The translations under genes and the position numbers were made by a program. From Sva-07 sp963698565 (GTDB taxonomy: Bacteria; Actinomycetota; Acidimicrobiia; Acidimicrobiales; Ilumatobacteraceae), in the NCBI GenBank assembly GCA_963698565.1, contig CAVORH010000005.1:1-64000 (forward strand): a stretch of 64,000 nt of DNA, read 5' to 3'. The notes under the pieces were generated by a model. It ran no database searches and had not been told where the DNA came from. It saw only the letters and a program-made list of their open reading frames with translations. The first letter of the stretch is position 1, and every line of letters begins with the position of its first letter. This document shows, piece by piece, positions 53,279-62,277 of the stretch.

Positions 53279-53911
53279 TCAGGTCGGAAGGTCGAGGCGC
53301 ACCGGGCCCTGCCAGCTGTCGCCGGTGTCGAAGAAGCACACTCGCGCCGGGTACGGCACCTCGACGAGCAGGTCCTCCTCCAGCGTCACCTCGCGGACCG
53401 ACCAACCCTCGGGCAGGTCGGGGGCCGCACCGCTCCCGGCGTCGGGACGGAAGCTGGCGGCGGCGACCTGCGGGACGTAGTCCCACCCGTCGCCCATGTC
53501 GAGGACCGAGATCGTCCGACCGGCCACGAACCCGACCCGGTGGTACTTGTAGACGGGAAGCACGGTGACGCCCTCGAACCCCGGCTCCGGCTTGCCCGGC
53601 CGAGCCACCTGGGCGAACGTCCAGCCGCCGATCTCGACGGTCTCCAGCGGACCGTCGAACGGCTTGCCGGGCGAACGGCGGAAGAACGCCACATCGTGGA
53701 GCCCTCCGCCGATACCGAGCTTCGACCATCCCTCCGGCGTGACGAGTGCGTCGAACTCGTCGCGGCTCATCGACTGCTGGCACAGCCAGACGGTGCGGTC
53801 GTCGTGGCGGATCACCTCGACGTAGTCGCGACCACCCTCGGGCGTCCAGTTGTCGCGCCACTCGGTGTTGCCCAGCGCGCTGAATCTCTCGATGTTGTCG
53901 CTCCCGGTCAC
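53279..53911 (-). CDS. Hypothetical protein
   Basis: A 210-residue soluble protein with no recognised domain. Features: YVEVIRHDDRTVWLCQQSMS near residue 30, several Gly-Trp turns (EIGGWTFAQVARPG), and VCFFDTGDSWQGPVRLDL at the end. GTG 53911 is preferred over an upstream ATG because the upstream residues are Arg-rich. Convergent with the sulfatase operon. Confidence 0.6.
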   Translation of the reverse strand: MTGSDNIERFSALGNTEWRDNWTPEGGRDYVEVIRHDDRTVWLCQQSMSRDEFDALVTPEGWSKLGIGGGLHDVAFFRRSPGKPFDGPLETVEIGGWTFAQVARPGKPEPGFEGVTVLPVYKYHRVGFVAGRTISVLDMGDGWDYVPQVAAASFRPDAGSGAAPDLPEGWSVREVTLEEDLLVEVPYPARVCFFDTGDSWQGPVRLDLPT

Positions 53912-54043
53912 GTCGCCGACAGTACCCAAACGTCTCGGCGCCCTCTGCAAGCCCCGCCGCCCTCAGGTTTCGGGCTCCGAGCGACCCCGGCGAAGCTGCC
54001 CGGCTGTGGGTGCTGTCAGCGGAACGGACCGGCGTCGACGCGT

Positions 54044-54847
54044 TCAGTTGAGCGTGGAGATGCCGCCGTCGACGGGAACGACGGCGCCCGTGGTGTAGGC
54101 CCCGGCGCGGCTGGCCAGGAAGATCACCGTTCCGGCCACGTCTTCCGGCGACCCGATCCGCTTGCGGGGCACGCTCGCCTCGACCATCTTCCGGCTGTCC
54201 GGGTCGTCGAGACGGTAGGCCATCATCTTCGACTCGAACGGGCCCGGGGCGATCGAGTTGATCGTGATGTTGTCCTTCACCAGGTGGGCGGCCATGTGGC
54301 GCGCCATCATGTGGACGCCGGCCTTCGACGCCGAGTACGAGTAGTTGTCACCGATCGGCACCCGGATCCCGTCGATCGATCCGATCATGATCACCCGCGA
54401 CGGATCGGCAGCGGTCGCCCCCGCCTTCAACTGGGGGAGCAGCGCCTGCGTCAGCATGAACGGTGCCTTCACGTTGATGTCCATCACCTTGTCGAAGCCG
54501 ATCTCGGGGAACTCGCCCAGCGCTGCGCCCCAGGCCGCACCCGCGTTGTTCACCAGGATGTCGATCTGCGATTCCCGTTCGGTCAGGGCGGCCACGAACG
54601 AGGCGAGGCCGTCGGCGGTCGACAGATCCGCTGGGATCGAGATGCACTCGCCGTGCTCCGACAATTCGGCCGCCGCCGCGTCGCATGGCTCCGCCTTGCG
54701 GGCCGTGATGTAGGTGCGCACGCCGTTGGCGACCAGACCCGATGCGATCATGAAGCCGATGCCCCGGGAGCCGCCGGTGACCACGGCGACCTTGCCGTCG
54801 AGACCGAACAGATTCGTGAGTGCGAGTGGCGAGAAGGAATCAGGCAT
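54044..54847 (-). CDS. Short-chain dehydrogenase/reductase
   Basis: A 267-residue classical SDR. Cofactor loop TGGSRGIG, NNAGAAWG, Ser in MIGSIDGI and Y-S-A-S-K all present; C-terminal PVDGGISTLN. The pattern resembles fabG-like and rhamnolipid RhlG-type reductases. Divergent from the DUF2855 gene nine bases away, so they share a promoter region. Confidence 0.92.
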   Translation of the reverse strand: MPDSFSPLALTNLFGLDGKVAVVTGGSRGIGFMIASGLVANGVRTYITARKAEPCDAAAAELSEHGECISIPADLSTADGLASFVAALTERESQIDILVNNAGAAWGAALGEFPEIGFDKVMDINVKAPFMLTQALLPQLKAGATAADPSRVIMIGSIDGIRVPIGDNYSYSASKAGVHMMARHMAAHLVKDNITINSIAPGPFESKMMAYRLDDPDSRKMVEASVPRKRIGSPEDVAGTVIFLASRAGAYTTGAVVPVDGGISTLN

Positions 54848-54856
54848 GCTGGGAGT

Positions 54857-56017
54857 ATGGCGCACGACGACACCGGCATCCCGAACGACAGCGCTCCGAA
54901 CCGCAGCGCGGTCCTGGAGACACGCCGGACGGCGATCGGCGAGGTCGAGGTCCACGACGAGCCGATGGCCGACCTCCAACCGGGTCAGGTCCGTCTCCGC
55001 ATCGACCAGTTCGCCGTCACCGCGAACAACATCAGCTACGCCGGTGCCGGTGACCTCCTCGGCTACTGGGACTTCTTCCCATCACCCGGCGCCCCCGAGT
55101 GGGGTCGCGTGCCGGCGGTCGGGTTCGCCGAGATCGTCGAATCGCGCCACCCGGACCTCGCCGTCGGCGGCCGCTATCACGGTTGGTTCCCGATGGCCGA
55201 GTCCGTCGTGTTCACCGCCACTCCCCGTCGAGACGGTTTCCGCGACGACGGCGAGCACCGCCAGGCGCACGCCCCGATCTACCGCACCTACACCCGCACC
55301 GACCTCGATCCGTTCCACGACGACACGCCCGATGGCGAAGCCCGCCACGCGATCCTGCGCGTGCTGTTCCTCACCGGTTTCCTCGCGGAGGAGTTCTTCG
55401 CCGCCTCCGGAGGAGCCACTGAGTCCGGGGACGCGCCGTACTTCGGCGCGGAGCAGGTCATCGTGCTGTCCGCGTCGTCCAAGACCGCGATCGGTTTCGC
55501 TCAGCGAGCGGCCCAGCGCGACGGCCTGCGTGTGGTCGGGCTCACCTCGCCGGCCAATGCCGATTTCGTGCGAGCGCTCGGCTACTACGACAGCGTCGTC
55601 ACCTACGACGAGGTCACCTCGATCGACGCGATCGACTCCGTCCTGATCGACATGGCGGGAAACCCGTCGGTGCTCGGCGCCGTCCACGGCCATCTCGGCG
55701 ACCGTCTCCGCTACTCGATGATGATCGGCAAGAGCCACCACGACGCCGGGCCGGCCGTGGGCGCAGCCGGTCTCGCCGGGCCGGCCCCGGTGTTCTTCTT
55801 CGCTCCGAGCGAGGTCGAGCGACGCGTCGCCGCCTGGGGCGCGCAGGACTACCAACGCCGCACGGTCGAGGCGATGAACGAGTTCATCGACGGCAGCCGG
55901 TCGTGGATGACCGTCGAGTACCGGACGGGTCGCGACGGCCCGGCTTCGGCCTGGGCGTCGATCCATGGCGGCGACGTCGCACCCAGCGTCGGCATCATTG
56001 CGTCGTTCCGGGGATGA
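54857..56017 (+). CDS. DUF2855 family protein
   Basis: A 386-residue protein related to MDR dehydrogenases. N-terminal GroES-like strands VRLRIDQFAVTANNISYAG and the conserved GYWDFFP, then a Rossmann-like half with VIVLSASSKTAIGFAQRA and VVGLTSPANADFV. Function unknown. ATG 54857 starts within the promoter gap of the SDR; the stop overlaps the methyltransferase gene by ATGA. Confidence 0.87.
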   Translation: MAHDDTGIPNDSAPNRSAVLETRRTAIGEVEVHDEPMADLQPGQVRLRIDQFAVTANNISYAGAGDLLGYWDFFPSPGAPEWGRVPAVGFAEIVESRHPDLAVGGRYHGWFPMAESVVFTATPRRDGFRDDGEHRQAHAPIYRTYTRTDLDPFHDDTPDGEARHAILRVLFLTGFLAEEFFAASGGATESGDAPYFGAEQVIVLSASSKTAIGFAQRAAQRDGLRVVGLTSPANADFVRALGYYDSVVTYDEVTSIDAIDSVLIDMAGNPSVLGAVHGHLGDRLRYSMMIGKSHHDAGPAVGAAGLAGPAPVFFFAPSEVERRVAAWGAQDYQRRTVEAMNEFIDGSRSWMTVEYRTGRDGPASAWASIHGGDVAPSVGIIASFRG

Positions 56018-57270
56018 ATCGACCCGAACTGCATCGCCGGCTGCTGCGGGTGCCGCGGCCGAGTGACAAGCGACTCGCCGTCCGTGTCACCCCCGATGCG
56101 CTCCGCCACATCCGAGCCCGGCATCCGTGGGTGTTCGAGGAGTCGGTCACATCGGTCAGCCACGAGGCCGAAGCGGGCGATGTCTCGGTGATCTTCGACA
56201 ACGACCGCAAGTTCGTTGCGCTCGCACTCCACGATCCCGACTCGCCGATCCGCTTCCGCATCGTCCACGTCGGCAAGCCGACGCCGCTCGACGACGACTT
56301 CTGGCGCACCACCTTCCGAGCCGCACTCGATCGTCGGTCGGCCTTCACCTCCGATCCCGACGCCGACCGGCTGGCCTACCGCGTCCTCAACGGGGAGAAC
56401 GACGGCGTGTCGGGCCTGGTGGTCGATCGGTACGCCGATGTTCTCGTCGTCAAGCTGTACTCCGCCGTCTGGTTCCCGCACCTCGTCGCCGTCACCCGCG
56501 TCCTGCTCGACGTCACCGGCTGTGGCGGGGTCGTGGTCCGCCTCGCACGCAACGTCGCCCGCGGCGAGACGTTCGGGCTCACCGACGGCGACGTGATCGC
56601 CGGGACGGTGCCCGACGGACCCGTGCGGTTCTTCGAGGGTGGGTTGCAGTTCGACGCGGACGTGCGTGCCGGCCAGAAGACCGGGCACTTCCTCGATCAG
56701 CGTGCCAATCGGCTCCGAGTCGGTGCGATGGCATCAGGGCGCGACGTGCTCGACGTGTTCGCATCGACCGGTGGGTTCAGCGTGCATGCCGCGGCGGGCG
56801 GTGCTCGCTCGGTGCACGCGGTCGACCTGTCCGCGCCGACGCTCGCAGCAGCGGAACACAACATGGAACTCAATCTCGGCCTCGACGCCGTCCGCAACTG
56901 CAGGTTCACCACCGAGGTCGGTGACGCGTTCGAGGTGATGGTGCAGCTCGCCCGCGCCGGCACGAACTACGACCTCGTGATCGTCGACCCGCCGTCGTTC
57001 GCCCAACGCCAGGCGAACGTCGACGGAGCGCTGCGGGCGTACACGCGCTTGACACACCTCGCGCTGCGCCTCGTACGGCCCGGTGGTGTGCTGATGCAGG
57101 CCTCGTGTTCGAGTCGGGTCACACCGCAGCAGTTCTTCGACACGGTCCTCGCCGCCGCCGAAGCCGCCGGCCGGCCGCTTCGGGAGATCGAGCGGACCGG
57201 GCACGACACCGACCATCCGATCGGGTTCAAGGAGGGCGAGTACCTCAAGGCCGGCTTCTGGAGGGCCTGA
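56014..57270 (+). CDS. 23S rRNA m5C methyltransferase, RlmI-like
   Basis: A 418-residue class I SAM-dependent methyltransferase. An N-terminal PUA-type RNA-binding domain (LRHIRARHPWVFEESV) precedes an RFF domain and the Rossmann fold with DVFASTGGFSVHAAAGGA (SAM site), DLVIVDPPSFAQ (catalytic loop) and ASCSSRV with the second Cys. Modifies ribosomal RNA, probably C1962 as E. coli RlmI. ATGA overlap with DUF2855. Confidence 0.9.
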   Translation: MNRPELHRRLLRVPRPSDKRLAVRVTPDALRHIRARHPWVFEESVTSVSHEAEAGDVSVIFDNDRKFVALALHDPDSPIRFRIVHVGKPTPLDDDFWRTTFRAALDRRSAFTSDPDADRLAYRVLNGENDGVSGLVVDRYADVLVVKLYSAVWFPHLVAVTRVLLDVTGCGGVVVRLARNVARGETFGLTDGDVIAGTVPDGPVRFFEGGLQFDADVRAGQKTGHFLDQRANRLRVGAMASGRDVLDVFASTGGFSVHAAAGGARSVHAVDLSAPTLAAAEHNMELNLGLDAVRNCRFTTEVGDAFEVMVQLARAGTNYDLVIVDPPSFAQRQANVDGALRAYTRLTHLALRLVRPGGVLMQASCSSRVTPQQFFDTVLAAAEAAGRPLREIERTGHDTDHPIGFKEGEYLKAGFWRA

Positions 57271-57294
57271 CCGATCGCCGGCCGTCGACTCGAT

Positions 57295-58773
57295 TCACTC
57301 GACGAGGCGGTGGCCGACCGGGGTTGCGCTGCGGACCCGGCCGAGCACCCTCGAGGCTCTGACGGTCGCACGGGCACCCTGCGGCACGGCGGTTCGTTCG
57401 TTCGCCCGCCAGGCAACCACGTCGTCGGAGGACCCGTCATCGACAGCGAGGTACACCCGGTACCGGTCGCGGTCGAGCTGCCGTCGTACGCGACGGGGAA
57501 GTGAGGAGACCTCGACCGGCCGCCGGGCCCGGATCACCACGCCGGTCCGTTCGACGGTCATGAACAGGTCGACCACCCCGGCGATCGCGAGCCAGACGCC
57601 GATCAGGATCGGGGCGACCGCCACGATCGAGACGACGGTCGCGATGTCGGCGATCAGCCAGTCCTGCTCGGGGAGCTGCTCGTAGACCCAGTCGAACCCG
57701 TCGCCGCGCGCGACCTCCTCGGACCAGCGTCGCAGCCGACCTCCGACGAGGAACAGGACGACGCCGACACCGATCGCCACGTAGGGAGCGAGGCCGAACC
57801 CGATCCGCGACGGATAGTGCACCCGCACCAGCCGGGAGCGACCACCGACGGAACTCCACGCTCGGAAATGGTCCTCCCGCGCCAGGGGGAGCTCGACGGC
57901 GGCACCGTCGGCGAGGCACATCGCCGTGGCGTAGGCCAGTCGGCGATCGCCGATGTCCTGTGCGCTCGGTGCCAGGTCTCCGAAGCCGGTCTGGTCGAGG
58001 CGTTGGCGAACCGCCAGCCAGGCGCTGGTTGCCACGACGCCCTCGTTCGTCAGGGTGAAGGAGGGTTGGACGAGGACCCGGACGATCCTCACCACCAGGA
58101 CCACCAGCGCAGCGAGGACCAGCCAGGAACCGATCCGGCGTTCGACCGAGTCGATCACGGGGACCTCGTTGCCGGCCTGTGCTCCGATCCACCATGCGAG
58201 CACAGCGAGGACGGCCGCGCCGGCCGGCAGTGCGAGGTCGACCGGTCGCCATCGCCGCGTGACCAGGCCGTCGTGGCGGGCGTCGTCGGCGACGAGGCCC
58301 GCGAAGCGTCGCCACCACGAACCGCGCACGTCGACGGCGAGGTAGGGCGCGGGAATCGCCCGATCGGTCGTGAACCGGGCGATGACGTGTTGCAGGACCA
58401 GGCGTTCGTAGGGGCGCAGCGCATCGCCCTGGTACGCCTCGGCTGCCGGCCGGACCCTCGCGAGGTCGTCGCCGGCGTCGGGCGGCAGGATCCGCAGCCA
58501 ACCTCGTGCTGCCAGATCGATCACCGTCGCTCGGAATGCTGCCGCGGTCACGGTGGCGTCGTTGGTGATCATGTTGACCACGGCCGGTGGATCGGATCGC
58601 AACGACTCGACGGTCGGCGCCGCCGCTGGGCGCGGCGGTGCGGTCCGGGACTGCTGCCAGTCGAACACGGCGAACGCGAGTGCCGTCAGGAGGGCGGCGA
58701 CGATCAGCCAGCCGACGTCGAATGCGGGAGCGAGGACGTCGAATCCCACTACCGCCGAGGTCATGGCCGACAT
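57295..58773 (-). CDS. DUF2207-like membrane protein
   Basis: A 492-residue membrane protein. An N-terminal helix (about 17-38) precedes a cytoplasmic winged-helix-like region (TAAAFRATVIDLAARGWLRI, typical of the DUF2207 C-terminal half), two hydrophobic stretches near 180-245, another pair near 340-410, and a Arg-rich tail. It seems to lack the N-terminal exported DUF2207 domain. Function unknown. Convergent with the methyltransferase gene. Confidence 0.7.
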   Translation of the reverse strand: MSAMTSAVVGFDVLAPAFDVGWLIVAALLTALAFAVFDWQQSRTAPPRPAAAPTVESLRSDPPAVVNMITNDATVTAAAFRATVIDLAARGWLRILPPDAGDDLARVRPAAEAYQGDALRPYERLVLQHVIARFTTDRAIPAPYLAVDVRGSWWRRFAGLVADDARHDGLVTRRWRPVDLALPAGAAVLAVLAWWIGAQAGNEVPVIDSVERRIGSWLVLAALVVLVVRIVRVLVQPSFTLTNEGVVATSAWLAVRQRLDQTGFGDLAPSAQDIGDRRLAYATAMCLADGAAVELPLAREDHFRAWSSVGGRSRLVRVHYPSRIGFGLAPYVAIGVGVVLFLVGGRLRRWSEEVARGDGFDWVYEQLPEQDWLIADIATVVSIVAVAPILIGVWLAIAGVVDLFMTVERTGVVIRARRPVEVSSLPRRVRRQLDRDRYRVYLAVDDGSSDDVVAWRANERTAVPQGARATVRASRVLGRVRSATPVGHRLVE

Positions 58774-58780
58774 TGTGGCA

Positions 58781-59809
58781 TCAGGGAGCGTCGGTCAGTG
58801 GATCGTCGCCGACCGACTCGGCGTCACGGCGAACCCAGATCGTCCGTTGCGGGAACGGGATCTCGATGCCGGCGCCGTCGAGCGCGCCCTTGATCGCCTC
58901 GCGGAGCGCCCGCTGCAGTGCCCACTGCGTTCCGGGCTCGGTCTTGACCGTGACCCGGATCGTGATGCCGTCGGCGCCGAGGGCCTCGACACCGAGCAGC
59001 TGCGGCTCGTCGAGCACCGACGATCGCCAGTCGTCCTGGTTGCACACGGCCTGGACGGTCTCGATGATCACCTGGCGAGCCGACGCGAGGTCGCAGTCGT
59101 AGGCGACGTCGACATCGATGAGTGCGACGGACCAGAGCTGCGACTTGTTGCCCACCCGTTGCACCTCGCCGTTCGGCACGTGCCAGACGGTCCCGTCGAC
59201 ACCGCGGAGCACGGTGGTGCGCAGGGAGATCTTCTCCACGACACCCGTCGCCTCGTCGAGGTCGACGATGTCGCCGATTCCGTACTGATCCTCGACCAAC
59301 ATGAACAATCCGGCGATGCAGTCCTCCACGAGGCTCTGGGCGCCGAAACCGAGGGCGACGCCGGCGATACCGGCGCCGGCGATGAGCGGGGCGAGGTTCA
59401 CCCCGAGCTCACCGAGCGCCATGATCAGTGCAATCGACCAGATGATGATCGCGGTCGTGCTGCCGACCACGGCCGAGATCGAGTGGACCCGTGCGTCCCG
59501 TCGTGGATCGGAAACATCCGGAACCAGCGCGGCAGCGCTCTCGCCGAACTTGGCGAGCTGCCGTGAGGCGATGGTCGTGTCCGGTGCGATCATCCGGGCG
59601 ACCATCCGGGCGAAGTAGCGACGGGTGACGATGGTGAGGATCCAGGCGACGAGCAGGATCAGCGCCACCTGGACGATCGCGTCGACGACGGCGGGAAGCA
59701 CCGTGTTGCCGTTGGTGAGGTCGTAGACCGCGTCGCACAACCAGCTGGGGTCGGACCCACAGACGCTCTCGGCGTCGGTCTGGCTGATCAGCTCCGTCGA
59801 CAGGTGCAT
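58781..59809 (-). CDS. MscS-family mechanosensitive channel
   Basis: A 342-residue channel of the small-conductance type. Three to four membrane helices, with the pore-lining helix 3 as GAGIAGVALGFGAQSLVEDCIAGLF. Then the cytoplasmic beta domain (DIVDLDEATGVVEKISLRTTVLRGVDG) and the C-terminal alpha/beta cage. Opens on osmotic downshock to release solutes. Seven bases upstream of the DUF2207-like gene. Confidence 0.93.
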   Translation of the reverse strand: MHLSTELISQTDAESVCGSDPSWLCDAVYDLTNGNTVLPAVVDAIVQVALILLVAWILTIVTRRYFARMVARMIAPDTTIASRQLAKFGESAAALVPDVSDPRRDARVHSISAVVGSTTAIIIWSIALIMALGELGVNLAPLIAGAGIAGVALGFGAQSLVEDCIAGLFMLVEDQYGIGDIVDLDEATGVVEKISLRTTVLRGVDGTVWHVPNGEVQRVGNKSQLWSVALIDVDVAYDCDLASARQVIIETVQAVCNQDDWRSSVLDEPQLLGVEALGADGITIRVTVKTEPGTQWALQRALREAIKGALDGAGIEIPFPQRTIWVRRDAESVGDDPLTDAP

Positions 59810-59888
59810 GGCGTCGAACGTACCCAGTCCGCCGGTCGCGAACCGGTGATCCCCGCATCGGTGCCCGTCTCACACCTTCGTCAAGATT

Positions 59889-59918
59889 CTGACCCGGCCG
59901 ATTTTCGTCAGGTACTGT
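59889..59918 (+). promoter_or_regulatory. Possible promoter of ugd
   Basis: CTGACC (59889-59894) and TACTGT (59913-59918), 18 bases apart, resemble -35 and -10 boxes 57 bases upstream of ATG 59976. CTGAC/GTCAG form a dyad over the spacer and TTCGTCA occurs twice nearby. Confidence 0.3.
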
Positions 59919-59975
59919 TGGGGCTCGCCGCGCTTCGGTGTGGCTGCTGTGGCGGACTGATGAAAGCGTGACGAG

Positions 59976-61295
59976 ATGACCGATACACCGATCCGACTCG
60001 CCGTGGTGGGTACCGGTTACGTGGGCCTGACCACCGGAGCCTGTTTTGCTCACCTCGGACACCATGTCGTGTGCGGCGACATCGACCCTCGGAAGGTCGA
60101 CCTGCTCAACGCCGGCCACATCCCGATCGTCGAGGAGGGCCTCGAGACGATCGTCAACGATGCGCGCGGTGCCGGCCTGCTGGAGTTCGTCCTCGGAGCG
60201 GCGGCTGCCGCCCGCGACGCCGACATCGTGTTCCTGTGCGTCCCCACCCCGCAGGGCGACGACGGCAGCGCCGACCTGTCCTACATCGAGCAGGCTGCGG
60301 CGCAGATCGCACCCGTGCTCAAGTCAGGTGCGGTCGTGGTCAACAAGTCGACCGTCCCGGTCGGGTCCACCCTCGCCGTCGAGCGAGTGCTCCAACGCTC
60401 CGACGTGTACGTCGTCTCGAACCCGGAGTTCCTCCGCGAGGGAACCGCCGTGTACGACTTCCTCCACCCCGATCGCGTGGTCATCGGCAGCGCCGATCGC
60501 GCCGCAGCCGAGCGCGTCGCCGAGCTCTACGCCCAGGTCGACGCGCCGATCCACATCACCGATCCGGCGTCCGCCGAGACGATCAAGTACGCGGCGAACG
60601 GCTTCCTGGCGATGAAGATCAGCTTCGTCAACGCCGTGGCGGCGATGTGCGAGGCCGTGGGCGCCGACGTGGCCGCCGTCGTCGAGGGCATCGGATCCGA
60701 CCAGCGGATCGGCATGCAGTTCCTCCGGCCCGGGCCCGGCTGGGGAGGAAGCTGCTTCCCCAAGGATTCTCGGGCGCTGGTCAAGATCGCCGAGGATCAC
60801 GGCTACAACTTCACGATGATGCGCGGCGTCATCGATGTCAACGACGAGCAGCTCGAACGGATGGTGTCGAAGATCGCCACCGCTGCGGGACGGCCCGACC
60901 ACGACTTGTCCGGGATCACGGTCGGTGGCCTCGGGCTGACCTTCAAGGCCGGCACCGACGACCTGCGTGAGTCGCCGGCGCTGGCGATCATCGCAGAGCT
61001 CCGTCGCCTCGGCGCGTCGGTGCGGGCCTACGACCCGACCACCAGTGGCGAGCTCACACCGCACCAGGAGCAGGTCCTCGACGGGATCGAGCTGCTCGAC
61101 GACCCGCTCGAGGTCGGCGCGGGGGCCGACGTGATCGCCGTGTTCACCGAGTGGCCCGACTTCGCCAAGATCGAGCTCCCGGCACTCGCCGCGCGGAGCC
61201 GTCGCGGGGTCTCGATCGTCGACACCCGCAACCTCTTCGAACCACATCTCGTGAGAGAAGCCGGCTTCGAGTACGAGGGCGTCGGTCGCCGCTGA
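59976..61295 (+). CDS. ugd: UDP-glucose 6-dehydrogenase
   Basis: A 439-residue enzyme oxidising UDP-glucose to UDP-glucuronate with two NAD+. N-terminal GTGYVGLTTGACFAHLGH, conserved VVNKSTVPVGST, SNPEFLREGTAVYDF, catalytic Cys in WGGSCFPKDSRAL and the C-terminal GLTFKAGTDDLRESPA. Supplies glucuronate to the decarboxylase encoded convergently next to it and to surface polysaccharide synthesis. Confidence 0.96.
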   Translation: MTDTPIRLAVVGTGYVGLTTGACFAHLGHHVVCGDIDPRKVDLLNAGHIPIVEEGLETIVNDARGAGLLEFVLGAAAAARDADIVFLCVPTPQGDDGSADLSYIEQAAAQIAPVLKSGAVVVNKSTVPVGSTLAVERVLQRSDVYVVSNPEFLREGTAVYDFLHPDRVVIGSADRAAAERVAELYAQVDAPIHITDPASAETIKYAANGFLAMKISFVNAVAAMCEAVGADVAAVVEGIGSDQRIGMQFLRPGPGWGGSCFPKDSRALVKIAEDHGYNFTMMRGVIDVNDEQLERMVSKIATAAGRPDHDLSGITVGGLGLTFKAGTDDLRESPALAIIAELRRLGASVRAYDPTTSGELTPHQEQVLDGIELLDDPLEVGAGADVIAVFTEWPDFAKIELPALAARSRRGVSIVDTRNLFEPHLVREAGFEYEGVGRR

Positions 61296-61320
61296 CCGAC
61301 CTCGGACACGGCGTGACCGC

Positions 61321-62253
61321 TCAGAGCAAGCGGGACGAGAAGTACGCCGCTGTCCGTTCGAGCCCTTCTCGCAACTGAACGGTCGGCTCCCACCCGAGCA
61401 GGGTGCGCGCCTTGGTGAGGTCGGGTTTGCGCTGCATGGGATCGTCGACGGGCAGTGGCAGATGGACCAGTTCGGAGGTGGAGCCCGTCACGTCGAGGAC
61501 CAACTCGGCCAACTGCGCGATCGTGAACTCGTTGTCGTTGCCGATGTTGATCGGCGTGTTCAGGTCCGAGTCGAGCAGGGCCAGGAACCCACGGATCTCG
61601 TCATCGACGTACGTGAACGAGCGCGTCTGACCGCCGTCGCCGAAGATGGTGATCGGCTCGCCGCGTAGGGCCTGGACCAGGAAGTTCGAGACCGCGCGGC
61701 CATCGTCGGGTCGCATCCGGGGGCCGTAGGTGTTGAAGATCCTGACGATGCGCACATCGACGTCGTGGTGCCGGTGGTAGGCCATCGTCATCGCCTCCGC
61801 ATACCGCTTCGCCTCGTCGTAGACGCCCCTCGGTCCGATCGGATTCACATTGCCCCAGTACTCCTCGGGTTGAGGGTGTACGAGCGGGTCGCCGTACACC
61901 TCCGACGTCGAGGCGAGGAAGTAGCGGGCACCCTTGGCGAGCGCCAGGCCGAGCGTGTTGTGCGTCCCGAGTCCACCGACCTTGAGGATCTGGATGGGGA
62001 TGCGCTCGAAGTCGACGGGGCTTGCCGGGCTGGCGAGGTGCATGACGATGTCGACCGGGCCCGGTACCCAGACGTGCGTGCTGACATCGTGCTCGACGAA
62101 GGTGAATCCTGCTCCGAACAACTCTTCGATGTTGGTGATCGACCCGGTGACGAGGTTGTCGAGTGCGACGACCTCGTCACCGCGCTCGAGCAGGGCACGA
62201 CACAGGTGGGATCCGAGAAAGCCTGCTCCGCCGGTGACCACTACTCTTGCCAT
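61321..62253 (-). CDS. UDP-glucuronate decarboxylase (UXS)-like NAD-dependent epimerase/dehydratase
   Basis: A 310-residue extended SDR. TGGAGFLGSHLC, LASPASPVDFERIPIQILKV (the SP-A-SP block typical of UXS), TSEVYGDPLVHPQ and Y-D-E-A-K are present, along with FNTYGPRMRPDDGRAVSNF. UXS enzymes make UDP-xylose from UDP-glucuronate, the product of Ugd nearby. Convergent with ugd, 25 bases apart. Confidence 0.93.
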   Translation of the reverse strand: MARVVVTGGAGFLGSHLCRALLERGDEVVALDNLVTGSITNIEELFGAGFTFVEHDVSTHVWVPGPVDIVMHLASPASPVDFERIPIQILKVGGLGTHNTLGLALAKGARYFLASTSEVYGDPLVHPQPEEYWGNVNPIGPRGVYDEAKRYAEAMTMAYHRHHDVDVRIVRIFNTYGPRMRPDDGRAVSNFLVQALRGEPITIFGDGGQTRSFTYVDDEIRGFLALLDSDLNTPINIGNDNEFTIAQLAELVLDVTGSTSELVHLPLPVDDPMQRKPDLTKARTLLGWEPTVQLREGLERTAAYFSSRLL

Positions 62254-62277
62254 GTCGCCATCCTAGGGTGCGCCGGC

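Noticed and set aside
53276..54856. Long plus-strand frame upstream of the DUF2855 start
   Set aside because: It is antisense to two minus-strand genes and shares only the frame of DUF2855; protein similarity begins at ATG 54857.
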